Shown in pieces: positions 7,588 to 16,416 of a stretch of 34,636 nt of DNA. The notes beneath the pieces are model-generated. The model did not search any database and was not told the origin of the DNA. It saw only the letters and a program-made list of their open reading frames with translations. How positions within the stretch are numbered: the first letter of the stretch is position 1; each line of letters begins with the position of its first letter. The DNA comes from an uncultured Gammaproteobacteria bacterium (GTDB taxonomy: Bacteria; Pseudomonadota; Gammaproteobacteria; SZUA-140): positions 1-34,636 of the forward strand of contig CALZHD010000013.1 in NCBI GenBank assembly GCA_945787155.1, in the 5' to 3' direction. Position numbers and translations under genes: made by a program.

Positions 7588-8763
7588 ATGACTGCCAACC
7601 GCTTCAAATCCTTCGCCACATCCGCTGTCAGTAAACTTGTTACCGAAAACCCGGCATTTCACAACAACGCTAACAAGAAACAGTGCATAAATGCCATCGG
7701 CGGCGCTTCAGAACTCTTTACTCTCGATCTCACTCCGTTTGCGACAAAACCACAAGCAGTTTCTGCATATCCTTTTTTTGATGGTATCGATGACGTCTCT
7801 CACCTCTTATCAGCGTATCAGACAGCAAAACACAGCCTGCCATTCGAGATGGATCTGCCCGATGCGCGTGGCCACATCTCAGACTATGCCGACGAATTCA
7901 TGAACATGGTACTGGCAAGGGCCAATGCAACACTAAACCATCATCAGGCACGACTGATCGCCGCATGGGTTAAACACCTCGATATCTACTGTGCGGTCAA
8001 AAGCATTGAATCATTCCTTTACAGCAAGGCCGACCTCACCTTGCTGGAGATCGCACCGCAACAGGGCTGGGATGTGATCTTTGACCACATGGCGATCCGT
8101 TGCGGCAACCAGGCCAATCTCGATGCTCAACGCATTTCGACACTGCTCAAATCACAACACGACTATGTTTCGACCCAGTTTAGCGGTGAAGATTACTATC
8201 AATTTCCGGATGGCTGGAACGCCTGTCCAGTCTACAAGATGCTGGAAAACGGCCAGGTGCTGCGTATCTTTGTCGATCAGTCTGACGCCCACTCACCCGC
8301 GCAGATCATCCAGCACTGGAATCACGTCTACGGTTATACAGCACACCACCTCGGCATTCGCGCCACGACGCTGCAAGACGGTAAACGCGTCGCGGTACCC
8401 CTAAAAACAGTGATGATGGCGCTCGAACAGGCCGGCATCAAACTGATGATGCCTACCGGGCATTACACCCATGGGCTGTTGATGCAGGTGTTTACCCAAC
8501 CGGAAAAAAACAACGAAATCCCGGTAGCACTCAAACAACAGATCGCCGCTTATAGCGCCCAGCTAGAGAAGGCGATCGAAAATGCCAAATTGCTTGAGCT
8601 ACTGTCACGCCAGGAGCTGCCAGCCGCGCTCGCGAAGCGCTATTTCGCGTTATACAACATCGAATATGATGCCGCCAATCCGCTTCACTCCGCCCCTTAT
8701 TATCAATATTTCCTGCCAGCGCAGGCGGCACATGTCATCAAGAGCTCACAGCAGGTAGCGTAA
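7588..8763 (+). CDS. hglS: HglS-like 2-oxoadipate dioxygenase/decarboxylase (DUF1338)
   Basis: Likely iron(II) enzyme that turns 2-oxoadipate, O2 and water into D-2-hydroxyglutarate and CO2. The protein has vicinal-oxygen-chelate-like halves: DHMAIR (about 167-172), with the H...R spacing of the HglS active site, then YGYTAHHLGIR (about 249-258) and a later QVFTQPE glutamate that could be the third metal ligand. I chose ATG 7588 because GGAG lies 6 bases upstream. The longer frame from 7375 would overlap the divergent saccharopine gene. This gives 391 residues, shorter than the Pseudomonas putida enzyme as I recall it. Its position next to aminoadipate semialdehyde dehydrogenase supports the role. 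Family membership is recognised from motifs only, so the exact reaction is less sure than the family. Confidence 0.7.
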   Translation: MTANRFKSFATSAVSKLVTENPAFHNNANKKQCINAIGGASELFTLDLTPFATKPQAVSAYPFFDGIDDVSHLLSAYQTAKHSLPFEMDLPDARGHISDYADEFMNMVLARANATLNHHQARLIAAWVKHLDIYCAVKSIESFLYSKADLTLLEIAPQQGWDVIFDHMAIRCGNQANLDAQRISTLLKSQHDYVSTQFSGEDYYQFPDGWNACPVYKMLENGQVLRIFVDQSDAHSPAQIIQHWNHVYGYTAHHLGIRATTLQDGKRVAVPLKTVMMALEQAGIKLMMPTGHYTHGLLMQVFTQPEKNNEIPVALKQQIAAYSAQLEKAIENAKLLELLSRQELPAALAKRYFALYNIEYDAANPLHSAPYYQYFLPAQAAHVIKSSQQVA

Positions 8764-8813
8764 TCGCCTGCCATTACATTGACCGCCCAGACTCATTTCA
8801 CTATGCTGGGCGG

Positions 8814-9254
8814 ATGAAAATATTACCGAACATTAGTGCCGCATTCGTCATCAGCACATTGATGATGACACCCGCCATCGCCGCCTCTGATAAGGCATTG
8901 CAGATGCAGCTCGACGCGCTCACCCAACGCCTCAGCGAACTGGAACAACGCATCGAGACACTCGAGAAAAGACCAGCTACGGTGACCAGAACCACTGTCA
9001 TCAAGACCAAAAGCTCACTGCCACCCCCCACCAATCCCGGCGAGTGGCGGGATGCCACCAACTGGATACACCTCAAAGTGGGCATGGATTATAACGACGT
9101 AAAAAATCTCCTGGGTGAACCGCTTAAGATCCGTCGCGGTGCCTCTGAGTTCTGGTTTTACACCGATAATAAATTCGATGGCCCCCACCTGAAGTTTCTG
9201 TTTAAAAAAGTGAATAGCTGGAAAGCCCCCGAAGGGGTCGCAGGCACCGATTAA
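8814..9254 (+). CDS. Small exported protein with coiled coil and BamE/SmpA-like domain
   Basis: A 146-residue protein with a signal peptide (MKILPNISAAFVISTLMM..., cleavage after AIA near 23). A short coiled coil follows (about 26-52, LDALTQRLSELEQRIETLEKR), then a linker, then a compact domain (about 85-140). That domain contains LKVGMDYNDVKNLLGEPLKIR and FWFYTD, the GM...V..LLG.P pattern of the SmpA/OmlA/BamE fold. It is probably periplasmic; no lipobox is seen. It lies 50 bases after the HglS-like gene and 21 bases before the transporter, so it may be co-transcribed with either. No specific function is assigned. Confidence 0.7.
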   Translation: MKILPNISAAFVISTLMMTPAIAASDKALQMQLDALTQRLSELEQRIETLEKRPATVTRTTVIKTKSSLPPPTNPGEWRDATNWIHLKVGMDYNDVKNLLGEPLKIRRGASEFWFYTDNKFDGPHLKFLFKKVNSWKAPEGVAGTD

Positions 9255-9275
9255 ACCCGTACTCAGTTACCCACC

Positions 9276-10724
9276 ATGAAACGTATCAGACAGATCTCAC
9301 TGGTACTCGGTCCGCTGCTCGGCCTGTCGGTCGCCGCATTTGTCGATATCCCCGGCCATCCACACGCCGCCTCGATGCTCGGTGTCGTCATCTGGATGGC
9401 GATCTGGTGGCTCAGCGAATGCGTGCCGCTCGCGATCACGGCATTGATCCCATTAGTGGCTTTCCCAATCATGGGGATCGCCACCGCCAAAGATACCGCA
9501 CCGCGTTACATGAGCAGCATTATGTTTCTTTTCATCGGTGGCTTCCTGATAGCGCAGGCGATGGAGCGCACCGGCCTCCATCAGCGCATTGCGCTGGTGA
9601 TCCTCTCTCACCTGCACGGCAGCCCGTTTCAAATTTTAATGGGCTTTGCCCTCTCTACCGCCTTTCTTTCGATGTGGATCTCCAACACTGCCACCACGAT
9701 GTTGATGGCGACGATTGCCATTGCGGTGCTGGCACGCCTCGATAAGGTGTTCGACAACCAGACGATGGCGGTGATGGCCAGCACACTGCTGCTGACCATC
9801 GCCTACTGCGCCAACATCGGCGGCATGGGGACGCCGGTCGGCACCGTGCCTAACCTGGTCTTTCTGGAAAACATGCGCGCCGCCGCCCCAGATGATGTGC
9901 CGAGTTTTTTGCAATGGATGATGGTCGGCGTACCGGTCGTCATCGTCGGCATCACCATCGTGGTATTCTATCTGGGACGACGCGTGCGCGATCTCAGCTG
10001 GTCAAATGCTGCCGTCGAAGGGATTTCTGCCGAACTTCATAGCCTCGGCACGATGCGGCGTGATGAACGCTTTGTCGCCTGGGTGCTGGGGCTAACCGCC
10101 ATCGCATGGATGACACGCAAAGGGATACAGGGCGAAGGGATCGACATCCCCGGCTGGGCCTCGTTGTTACCCTATAAAGGGGTTGATGATGGTACCGTGG
10201 CGATCATCGCAGCACTGCTCCTTTTTTTGATACCCATCCGCGCGGGTAAACCGATCATGGATAAAACGACCATTGGCCGCCTGCCATGGGACATTATTCT
10301 GCTGCTCGGCGGCGGATTTGCACTGGCAATGGGGATGAAAAATTCAGGCCTCTCGCTGTGGGTCGGCGATCAACTGCAGTTTCTCAGTATTGTTCCGTTG
10401 CCGCTGATGCTACTCGGCATCGCACTGGTGATTGTCTTCCTCACTGAAGTCACCAGCAATACCGCCACCACTCAGGTGATGCTGCCGGTGCTGGCGGCGG
10501 TCGCCATCGCCAGCGATCACGACGTCACACAACTCCTGCTGACCGCCACTCTGGCCGCCTCCTGCGCCTTCATGCTGCCGGTAGCAACACCACCCAATGC
10601 GATCATCTTTGGCACGGAGCGCATTTCGATGGGCGAGATGATCAAGGCTGGCTTTCGACTCAATCTTATTTTCCCACTGGTGATACTGGCTGCCGTCCTG
10701 ATGTTACGCCCACTCATGCCCTAA
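9276..10724 (+). CDS. DASS/SLC13-family sodium-coupled anion symporter
   Basis: Inner-membrane transporter of the divalent anion:sodium symporter family, 482 residues with about eleven hydrophobic segments. Both family signature motifs are present: MWISNTATTMLM in the first half and EVTSNTATTQVMLP in the second. These SNT motifs bind sodium and the carboxylate or sulfate substrate. AYCANIGGMGTPVGTVPNLVF and LPVATPPNAIIFGT are further family marks. Substrates in this family include C4-dicarboxylates, citrate and sulfate, and sequence alone does not settle which. Given the adjoining lysine/2-oxoadipate genes, a dicarboxylate is plausible. The start at 9276 has no strong ribosome binding site. 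Confidence 0.9.
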   Translation: MKRIRQISLVLGPLLGLSVAAFVDIPGHPHAASMLGVVIWMAIWWLSECVPLAITALIPLVAFPIMGIATAKDTAPRYMSSIMFLFIGGFLIAQAMERTGLHQRIALVILSHLHGSPFQILMGFALSTAFLSMWISNTATTMLMATIAIAVLARLDKVFDNQTMAVMASTLLLTIAYCANIGGMGTPVGTVPNLVFLENMRAAAPDDVPSFLQWMMVGVPVVIVGITIVVFYLGRRVRDLSWSNAAVEGISAELHSLGTMRRDERFVAWVLGLTAIAWMTRKGIQGEGIDIPGWASLLPYKGVDDGTVAIIAALLLFLIPIRAGKPIMDKTTIGRLPWDIILLLGGGFALAMGMKNSGLSLWVGDQLQFLSIVPLPLMLLGIALVIVFLTEVTSNTATTQVMLPVLAAVAIASDHDVTQLLLTATLAASCAFMLPVATPPNAIIFGTERISMGEMIKAGFRLNLIFPLVILAAVLMLRPLMP

Positions 10725-10741
10725 AGTCGCTTTCACAAAGA

Positions 10742-10765
10742 ATCACCGCTATCTCCGGCGATTTT
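10742..10765 (+). terminator. Weak intrinsic terminator after the symporter gene
   Basis: A seven-base stem with one A/C mismatch (ATCACCG at 10742 with CGGCGAT at 10756) runs into TTTT. It is weak but lies just after the symporter stop and before the aroQ promoter region. Confidence 0.35.
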
Positions 10766-10784
10766 GATGTAATCTCCATGAATC

Positions 10785-10814
10785 TAGACAAATTCCTTAC
10801 AATGGTGCTAAATT
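10785..10814 (+). promoter_or_regulatory. aroQ: Candidate sigma-70 promoter for aroQ-accBC
   Basis: TAGACA (10785-10790) and TAAATT (10809-10814) are separated by 18 bases and lie about 90 bases before aroQ. The match is moderate and is by eye only. Confidence 0.35.
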
Positions 10815-10905
10815 AGCCGCCAAGATGCTGGGGTTGTTCAATAACCACCAGTTAATAGCAAATTAACCGGATTTAGCAGGATTTAACAGGACAATAACCA
10901 CGCTG

Positions 10906-11349
10906 ATGGCTAAGTTACTGATATTAAATGGGCCCAATCTCAACCTGCTCGGCGAGCGGGAACCGGGGCACTATGGTCACGATACCCTGGACACGGTCAA
11001 TCAGCGACTTAAAGCCGCCGCGCAAACGGCTGGTCATCAATTAAGCAGCTTCCAAAGTAATGCAGAACATACACTGATTGACCAGATACAGGCCGCCAAA
11101 AAAGACGATGTCGCCTTTATCATCATCAATCCAGCGGCCTTTACCCATACCAGTGTCGCCATTAGGGATGCACTCAGCGCCACCGGCATTCCCTTTATTG
11201 AGATTCATCTTTCCAATGTCCACGCGCGTGAGGAATTCAGGCACAACTCCTTTTTTTCAGATATTGCCGTGGGCGTGATCTGCGGGCTGGGGCCGATTGG
11301 CTACGAGCTTGCGCTACAGGCTGCCATCAAGCAGCTTGAAACAGACTAA
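10906..11349 (+). CDS. aroQ: 3-dehydroquinate dehydratase, type II
   Basis: Shikimate pathway enzyme converting 3-dehydroquinate to 3-dehydroshikimate. The 147 residues show the full active site of type II enzymes: [16 protein letters not shown] with R18, the catalytic base Y23 in GHYG, N75 in [11 protein letters not shown]81, the E99/H101 pair in [15 protein letters not shown], and R112. It leads the conserved aroQ-accB-accC order, 41 bases before accB. The ribosome binding site is poor (AGGA about 13 bases upstream). Confidence 0.97.
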   Translation: MAKLLILNGPNLNLLGEREPGHYGHDTLDTVNQRLKAAAQTAGHQLSSFQSNAEHTLIDQIQAAKKDDVAFIIINPAAFTHTSVAIRDALSATGIPFIEIHLSNVHAREEFRHNSFFSDIAVGVICGLGPIGYELALQAAIKQLETD

Positions 11350-11390
11350 CAACTTTATTCATTAAGACTATTTAAGAGACACCTGCAATT

Positions 11391-11849
11391 ATGGATATAC
11401 GAAAAATCAAAAAACTGATCGAACTCCTTGAAGAATCAGATCTCGCCGAAATCGAAATTCACGAAGACAAAGAGTCTGTACGCATTAGCCGCACCAGCCA
11501 GGTGGTCGCCGCTCCCGCCGCCGCGATGGTCGCTGCCGCCCCGCAAGTAGTAGCAGCACCCGCAGCGCAAGCAGCAGAAGCCACCAAGGCCACACCGGAG
11601 GCTGTAGCCACCAGCGGCAACCCTATTACTGCACCGATGGTCGGCACCTTTTACCGTGCGGCGGCACCTGGCTCAAAACCGTTTGTCGAAGTGGGTCAAC
11701 GCGTCAATGTCGGTGATACCCTCTGTATTATCGAAGCGATGAAGATGCTCAACCAGATTGAAGCCGACAAGTCAGGAGTGATCATCGATGTTCTGGTAGA
11801 AAATGGGCAGCCGGTAGAATACGGCGAAACCCTCTTCATCGTAGAATAG
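11391..11849 (+). CDS. accB: Biotin carboxyl carrier protein of acetyl-CoA carboxylase
   Basis: Carries the biotin that shuttles carboxyl groups between biotin carboxylase and the transferase in malonyl-CoA formation. The 152 residues show the typical N-terminal helix pair ([20 protein letters not shown]), an Ala/Pro-rich linker (about 38-75) and the biotinyl domain with the biotin-accepting lysine K118 in EAMKM. The thumb typical of bacterial BCCP ([22 protein letters not shown], about 81-102) is present. Its stop codon abuts the accC start region, so the two are translationally linked. Confidence 0.97.
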   Translation: MDIRKIKKLIELLEESDLAEIEIHEDKESVRISRTSQVVAAPAAAMVAAAPQVVAAPAAQAAEATKATPEAVATSGNPITAPMVGTFYRAAAPGSKPFVEVGQRVNVGDTLCIIEAMKMLNQIEADKSGVIIDVLVENGQPVEYGETLFIVE

Positions 11850-11854
11850 TGGCC

Positions 11855-13204
11855 ATGTTTGAAAAGATCGTCATCGCCAACCGAGGCGAAATCGGCTTAC
11901 GTATTCTCCGCGCCTGTCGCGAACTTGGCGTCAAGACCGTCGCCGCACATTCGTCGGCCGACCGTGACCTGAAACATGTGCGCCTAGCGGATGAGTCTGT
12001 CTGCATCGGCCCGCCATCATCAGCGGAAAGCTATCTCAATGTGCCGGCACTGATCAGTGCCGCCGAGGTCACCGATGCCGTCGCCATCCATCCCGGCTAC
12101 GGCTTTCTATCCGAAAATGCAGACTTTGCCGAACGCGTCGAACAGAGTGGCTTTGTCTTTATCGGGCCAAGGCCCGAGACCATTCGCACTATGGGTGACA
12201 AGATCTCCGCCATCACTGCCATGAAAAAGAGTGGCGTGCCCTGCGTGCCCGGTTCCGATGGTCCTTTGGGCGATGACACCGACGCCAACCTCGCCATCGC
12301 ACGCGAAATCGGCTACCCGGTCATCATCAAGGCCGCAGGTGGTGGAGGTGGGCGCGGCATGCGCGTCGTCCACAGCGATGCTGCACTCAATAATGCCATT
12401 TCACTGACTCGCGCCGAAGCGGGCAGCGCCTTTGGCAATGAAACGCTATACATGGAAAAGTATCTGGAGAACCCGCGTCACATCGAGATTCAGATACTGG
12501 CAGACTCGCACGGCAACGCCATCCACCTCGGCGAACGTGACTGCTCGATGCAGCGCCGCCATCAAAAAGTGGTAGAAGAGGCGCCGGCGCCGGGCATCTC
12601 TGAGGAGCTACGCAATCAGATTGGTGAAGTCTGTGCCAACGCCTGTCGTGAGATCGGTTATCTCGGCGCAGGTACCTTCGAATTCCTCTATGAAAACGGC
12701 AAGTTCTATTTCATCGAAATGAATACCCGGCTACAGGTTGAGCACCCGGTCACCGAGATGGTCACTGGCGTTGATCTGGTCAAAGAACAGCTACGCATCG
12801 CCTCCGGTGATGAGCTGACCTATAAACAGAGCGACATTGTGCTCAGAGGGCATGCGATCGAATGCCGTATCAATGCGGAAGATCCAAAGAAGTTCACCCC
12901 ATCACCCGGCAAGGTCACCCAGTTTCATCAGCCTGGCGGGCCAGGGATTCGTGTTGATACCCATCTCTACAACGGTTACACCGTGCCACCCTATTACGAT
13001 TCAATGATTGGTAAGATAATTGCGCACGGTAACTCACGCAAGTCGGCCATCAACCGTATGCGCACCGCGCTGGGTGAGCTGGTGATCGAAGGGATTACCA
13101 CTAACACCCTGCTGCACCGCGATATTATGAACGATACCAACTTCCAGAGCGGTGGCACCAATATCCACTATTTGGAAAAGAAACTGGCCGAGGCCAACAG
13201 CTAG
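11855..13204 (+). CDS. accC: Biotin carboxylase subunit of acetyl-CoA carboxylase
   Basis: ATP-dependent carboxylation of the biotin on AccB. ATG 11855 gives 449 residues, the same length as the E. coli enzyme. A GTG at 11849 overlapping the accB stop would add two residues. The ATP-grasp features are the glycine-rich loop [68 protein letters not shown], and the C-terminal [15 protein letters not shown]-like segment (here [15 protein letters not shown]) and [13 protein letters not shown] stem-loop follows the stop. In many relatives prmA comes next, but here it lies more than 10 kb away. Confidence 0.98.
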   Translation: MFEKIVIANRGEIGLRILRACRELGVKTVAAHSSADRDLKHVRLADESVCIGPPSSAESYLNVPALISAAEVTDAVAIHPGYGFLSENADFAERVEQSGFVFIGPRPETIRTMGDKISAITAMKKSGVPCVPGSDGPLGDDTDANLAIAREIGYPVIIKAAGGGGGRGMRVVHSDAALNNAISLTRAEAGSAFGNETLYMEKYLENPRHIEIQILADSHGNAIHLGERDCSMQRRHQKVVEEAPAPGISEELRNQIGEVCANACREIGYLGAGTFEFLYENGKFYFIEMNTRLQVEHPVTEMVTGVDLVKEQLRIASGDELTYKQSDIVLRGHAIECRINAEDPKKFTPSPGKVTQFHQPGGPGIRVDTHLYNGYTVPPYYDSMIGKIIAHGNSRKSAINRMRTALGELVIEGITTNTLLHRDIMNDTNFQSGGTNIHYLEKKLAEANS

Positions 13205-13217
13205 TTCTGCGACATCC

Positions 13218-13254
13218 ATCGTCCCGCGCTCATATCGATTGGGTGTGGGACGAT
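13218..13254 (+). terminator. Possible terminator after accC
   Basis: ATCGTCCC (13218-13225) pairs perfectly with GGGACGAT (13247-13254), and the next four positions (GCGC with GTGT) add two G-C and two G-T pairs. CTTTCTC follows, which is a poor T-tract, so termination may be partial. Confidence 0.45.
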
Positions 13255-13281
13255 CTTTCTCACGGTTTATCCCACGCGATG

Positions 13282-13290
13282 TGCGATAAT
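13282..13290 (+). promoter_or_regulatory. uup: Candidate extended -10 element for uup
   Basis: TGCGATAAT is an extended -10 (TGn followed by a hexamer one base off TATAAT), 33 bases before the uup ATG. No good -35 is visible. Confidence 0.35.
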
Positions 13291-13323
13291 CCCGCCCTTA
13301 TTGAACTCGGAACACCCTGAATC

Positions 13324-15207
13324 ATGGCACTGATTACCCTACGCGCCGTTAATCTTGGCTTTGGCGGGCCAGCACTCCTCGAACATGTTGATCTGAAAAT
13401 CGAGCGTGGCGAACGCCTCTGCCTGGTCGGTCGTAATGGCACCGGCAAATCAACCCTGATGAAATTGATCGCCGGTGAGATCAAGGCCGACGAAGGTGAG
13501 GCCATCTACAAACAGGGAATCAACATCACCCGCCTCACACAGGAAGTCCCGCGTGACCTCGAAGGAACGATCTTTGATGTTGTCGCCGAAGGGCTAGGCG
13601 AACAAGGCAAACTGCTGGCCGAGTTCCACCACATCAGTCACGAGCTGGCACATGATACCAGCGAGCAGATAATGAAACGCTTTGAAGATGTGCAACATAA
13701 ACTGGAGGCGTGTGGTGGCTGGGAAGTGGACCAAAAAGTGACCGCTACATTGTCACGCATGCAACTCGATCCCGAGATGGAGTTCAGCGCGCTCTCCGGT
13801 GGGCTCAAACGTCGCGTGCTGTTGGCACGAGCGCTGGTCAACAAACCTGATCTGTTGATGCTGGATGAGCCGACTAACCACCTCGATATCGAGGCGATCC
13901 GCTGGCTGGAAGATTTCCTGCTCGATTTCGACGGCACACTCCTGTTTGTCACCCATGATCGTGCCCTGCTGCGAAAACTGGCGACACGCATCATCGAGCT
14001 CGATCGCGGTCGCCTCACCAGCTGGCCCGGCAACTATGAAACCTATCTACAACGCAAGCAGGAAGCGCTTGATGCCGAGGCGACCGAGCACGCCCTGTTC
14101 GATAAAAAATTGGCGCAGGAAGAGGTGTGGATTCGCCAGGGGATCAAGGCGCGACGTACCCGTAACGAAGGGCGCGTGCGCGCACTTGAAGCGATGCGTC
14201 GCCAGCATAGCGAACGCCGTAACAAGATGGGCACCGTGCGCATGCAACTGCAGGGTGGCGAGAACTCCGGCAAGCTGGTGGTCGAGGCAGACCACATCTC
14301 GCAAGGCTATGGAGACAAGATCATCATCCGTGATTTCTCAACCGTAATCCTGCGGGGCGACAAGATCGGCATCCTTGGCCCCAACGGTGCAGGCAAGACC
14401 ACTCTATTAAAAGCGTTACTCGGTCAAGAGGAACCCAAATCAGGCACCATCAAACTCGGCACCAAGATTGAAGTCGCCTACTTTGATCAACACCGCGCAG
14501 TGCTCGATGAATCTAAGAGCGTGATCGATAACCTCGCTCAGGGCAGCGACAAAGTAACGATCAACGGTGTCGAACGCCACATCATCAGCTATCTACAGGA
14601 CTTTCTATTTTCACCTGAACGTGCACGCACACCGGTAAAGGCGCTCTCTGGCGGCGAACGTAATCGTCTATTACTAGCACGCCTGTTCACCAAACCAGCC
14701 AATCTTTTAGTCATGGATGAGCCGACCAATGACCTCGATGTTGAAACACTCGAACTACTGGAAGAACTGCTACTGGACTATAAAGGCACACTACTATTAG
14801 TGAGCCATGACCGTGCCTTTATCAATAACGTCATCACCAGCACATTAGTGTTTGAAGGTGACGGTGTCATTAATGAATATGTCGGTGGTTATGATGATTG
14901 GCTGCGCCAGACTGCAACGCAACAACCAGTAACCACTTCAAAAAAAAACAGACAACCACACGTAAGTAATAACCCAAAGCCTGCGAAAAATAAACTCAGT
15001 TATAAAGATCAACGTGAGCTTGAGGCACTACCAAAAAAGATAGAAGTACTAGAGAACGAACAGTCTGAACTGATGGCGAAACTAGGCGATCCCGATTTCT
15101 ATCAACAACAGGGCAATGTAGTTACCACCACTAACGAACGGCTTGCACAGATAGAGACAGAACTAACGACGTGTTATCAACGCTGGGAAGCGTTGGAAGA
15201 TTCGTAG
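13324..15207 (+). CDS. uup: ABC-F family ATPase Uup
   Basis: Cytosolic tandem ATPase of the ABC-F group, linked in other bacteria to translation and to suppression of precise transposon excision. The 627 residues hold two nucleotide-binding domains. Domain 1 has Walker A GRNGTGKST (36-44), signature LSGGLKRR near 157 and Walker B LLMLDEPTNHLD (178-189). Domain 2 has GPNGAGKTT near 352, LSGGERNR near 441 and LLVMDEPTNDLD near 462. An arginine-rich inter-domain linker (IRQGIKARRTRNEGRVRALE) and a C-terminal basic coiled coil (about 545-627) identify Uup rather than EttA or YheS. There is no membrane segment. Confidence 0.95.
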   Translation: MALITLRAVNLGFGGPALLEHVDLKIERGERLCLVGRNGTGKSTLMKLIAGEIKADEGEAIYKQGINITRLTQEVPRDLEGTIFDVVAEGLGEQGKLLAEFHHISHELAHDTSEQIMKRFEDVQHKLEACGGWEVDQKVTATLSRMQLDPEMEFSALSGGLKRRVLLARALVNKPDLLMLDEPTNHLDIEAIRWLEDFLLDFDGTLLFVTHDRALLRKLATRIIELDRGRLTSWPGNYETYLQRKQEALDAEATEHALFDKKLAQEEVWIRQGIKARRTRNEGRVRALEAMRRQHSERRNKMGTVRMQLQGGENSGKLVVEADHISQGYGDKIIIRDFSTVILRGDKIGILGPNGAGKTTLLKALLGQEEPKSGTIKLGTKIEVAYFDQHRAVLDESKSVIDNLAQGSDKVTINGVERHIISYLQDFLFSPERARTPVKALSGGERNRLLLARLFTKPANLLVMDEPTNDLDVETLELLEELLLDYKGTLLLVSHDRAFINNVITSTLVFEGDGVINEYVGGYDDWLRQTATQQPVTTSKKNRQPHVSNNPKPAKNKLSYKDQRELEALPKKIEVLENEQSELMAKLGDPDFYQQQGNVVTTTNERLAQIETELTTCYQRWEALEDS

Positions 15208-15212
15208 ACATT

Positions 15213-16214
15213 ATGGAGAACACCGACGACAAGACAAATGAATCCTACGCCGCACTCGGCCCCGATGCGATCCTTGATGCGGTCGAGAGTCTCGGCTACC
15301 TGTGTAACGGACAATTTCTTGCACTGAACAGTTACGAAAACCGCGTCTATCAAGTTGGCATCGAAGGTCAAGAACCACTGATTGCCAAGTTCTATCGCCC
15401 AGCGCGTTGGAGTAATGAGGCGATCATCGAAGAGCATGAGTTTACCGAGGCGCTTAGTGATCTGGAAATACCAGTCATCGCGCCGATGGTAGATAAAAAT
15501 GGCGCAACGCTGCATTGTCACAACGGCTATCGCTTTACCCTTTCTCCACGCCGCGGCGGGCGTGCACCGGAACTCGACGACCCCGATCACCTGGAGCAAA
15601 TGGGACGATTCATTGCGCGTATTCATAACGTGGGCGCAACCCACCCATTTACCCATCGCCCAACACTGAACATCAAAAGCTTCGGTGTCGATTCATACCA
15701 ATATCTGTTGGAGCATAACTTTGTCCCGCAAGGACTGGAGAATGCCTATCGTTCACTGGCCGAAGATCTGATCGTACGTGTGCGCAGCTGCTATGCCGCC
15801 GCAGGCAAAGTGCAGATCATCCGCCTGCACGGCGACATGCATCCCGGTAATGTTTTATGGCGAGACAACGGGCCACACATCGTCGACTTTGATGATGCAC
15901 GCATGGGGCCTGCAATACAGGATCTGTGGATGTTCCTCTCCGGTGATCGCCAGTACATGACCGCACGCCTCGCCGACCTGCTCTGTGGTTATACCGAATT
16001 TCGTGACTTCGACCCAAGGGAGCTACATCTACTCGAAGCACTGCGCACCTTGCGCATGATGCACTACGCCGCATGGATCGCACGCCGCTGGAACGACCCC
16101 GCCTTCCCGCAGGCATTCCCGTGGTTTAATTCAGGGCGTTACTGGGACGAACACATCCTCGCGCTACGTGAACAGGCGGCATTGATGGATGAGCCGCCGT
16201 TGGTGTGGGATTAA
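15213..16214 (+). CDS. srkA: Stress response kinase A (YihE/RdoA family)
   Basis: Ser/Thr protein kinase of the SrkA/APH-like fold, which in E. coli counteracts MazF-linked stress death. ATG 15213 gives 333 residues, near the usual size. The frame is open further upstream but would overlap uup. Visible are LNSYENRVYQVGIE, the lysine in IAKFYRPARW, the catalytic loop LHGDMHPGNVLW (about 205-216) and the metal-binding IVDFDDARMGPAIQDLWMFLSG. The last segments LRMMHYAAWIARRWNDPAFP and WDEHILALREQ match the family. It starts 5 bases after uup, suggesting co-transcription, although no good ribosome binding site is seen. Confidence 0.93.
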   Translation: MENTDDKTNESYAALGPDAILDAVESLGYLCNGQFLALNSYENRVYQVGIEGQEPLIAKFYRPARWSNEAIIEEHEFTEALSDLEIPVIAPMVDKNGATLHCHNGYRFTLSPRRGGRAPELDDPDHLEQMGRFIARIHNVGATHPFTHRPTLNIKSFGVDSYQYLLEHNFVPQGLENAYRSLAEDLIVRVRSCYAAAGKVQIIRLHGDMHPGNVLWRDNGPHIVDFDDARMGPAIQDLWMFLSGDRQYMTARLADLLCGYTEFRDFDPRELHLLEALRTLRMMHYAAWIARRWNDPAFPQAFPWFNSGRYWDEHILALREQAALMDEPPLVWD

Positions 16215-16285
16215 TTTTCTTGTTCGAATTGACGACCATTTCAACTCAACCCAACCGATCCCTTCAAACCTTCTAAAAAATCAAT

Positions 16286-16369
16286 GTAGCCCGGGTTGAG
16301 CCTATGCGAAACCCGGGATGGGCAGTGCACTGTTCCCCCGGGTTTCGCTGTAAGCTCAGCCCGGGCTAC
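16286..16369. repeat. Palindromic intergenic repeat (REP/MITE-like)
   Basis: A nested palindrome. Outer arms are 16286-16304 and 16351-16369 (GTAGCCCGGGTTGAGCCTA against TAAGCTCAGCCCGGGCTAC, nearly perfect). Inner arms are 16306-16317 and 16337-16348 (GCGAAACCCGGG / CCCGGGTTTCGC, perfect). The loop holds the small palindrome CAGTGCACTG. GTAGCCCGGGT-type palindromes recur between genes in many proteobacteria. It marks the border between srkA and an AT-rich gene. Confidence 0.8.
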
Positions 16370-16375
16370 TTACTA

Positions 16376-16404
16376 ATGTCATACAGAATCAGATGGTATG
16401 ACAT
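16376..16404. repeat. Short perfect inverted repeat
   Basis: ATGTCATAC (16376-16384) and GTATGACAT (16396-16404) are a perfect 9-bp dyad with an 11-base loop, 12 bases beyond the end of the minus-strand nuclease-like gene. No T-run follows on either strand. It may be an operator or an inefficient terminator. Confidence 0.5.
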
Positions 16405-16416
16405 TGTTGCATATTA

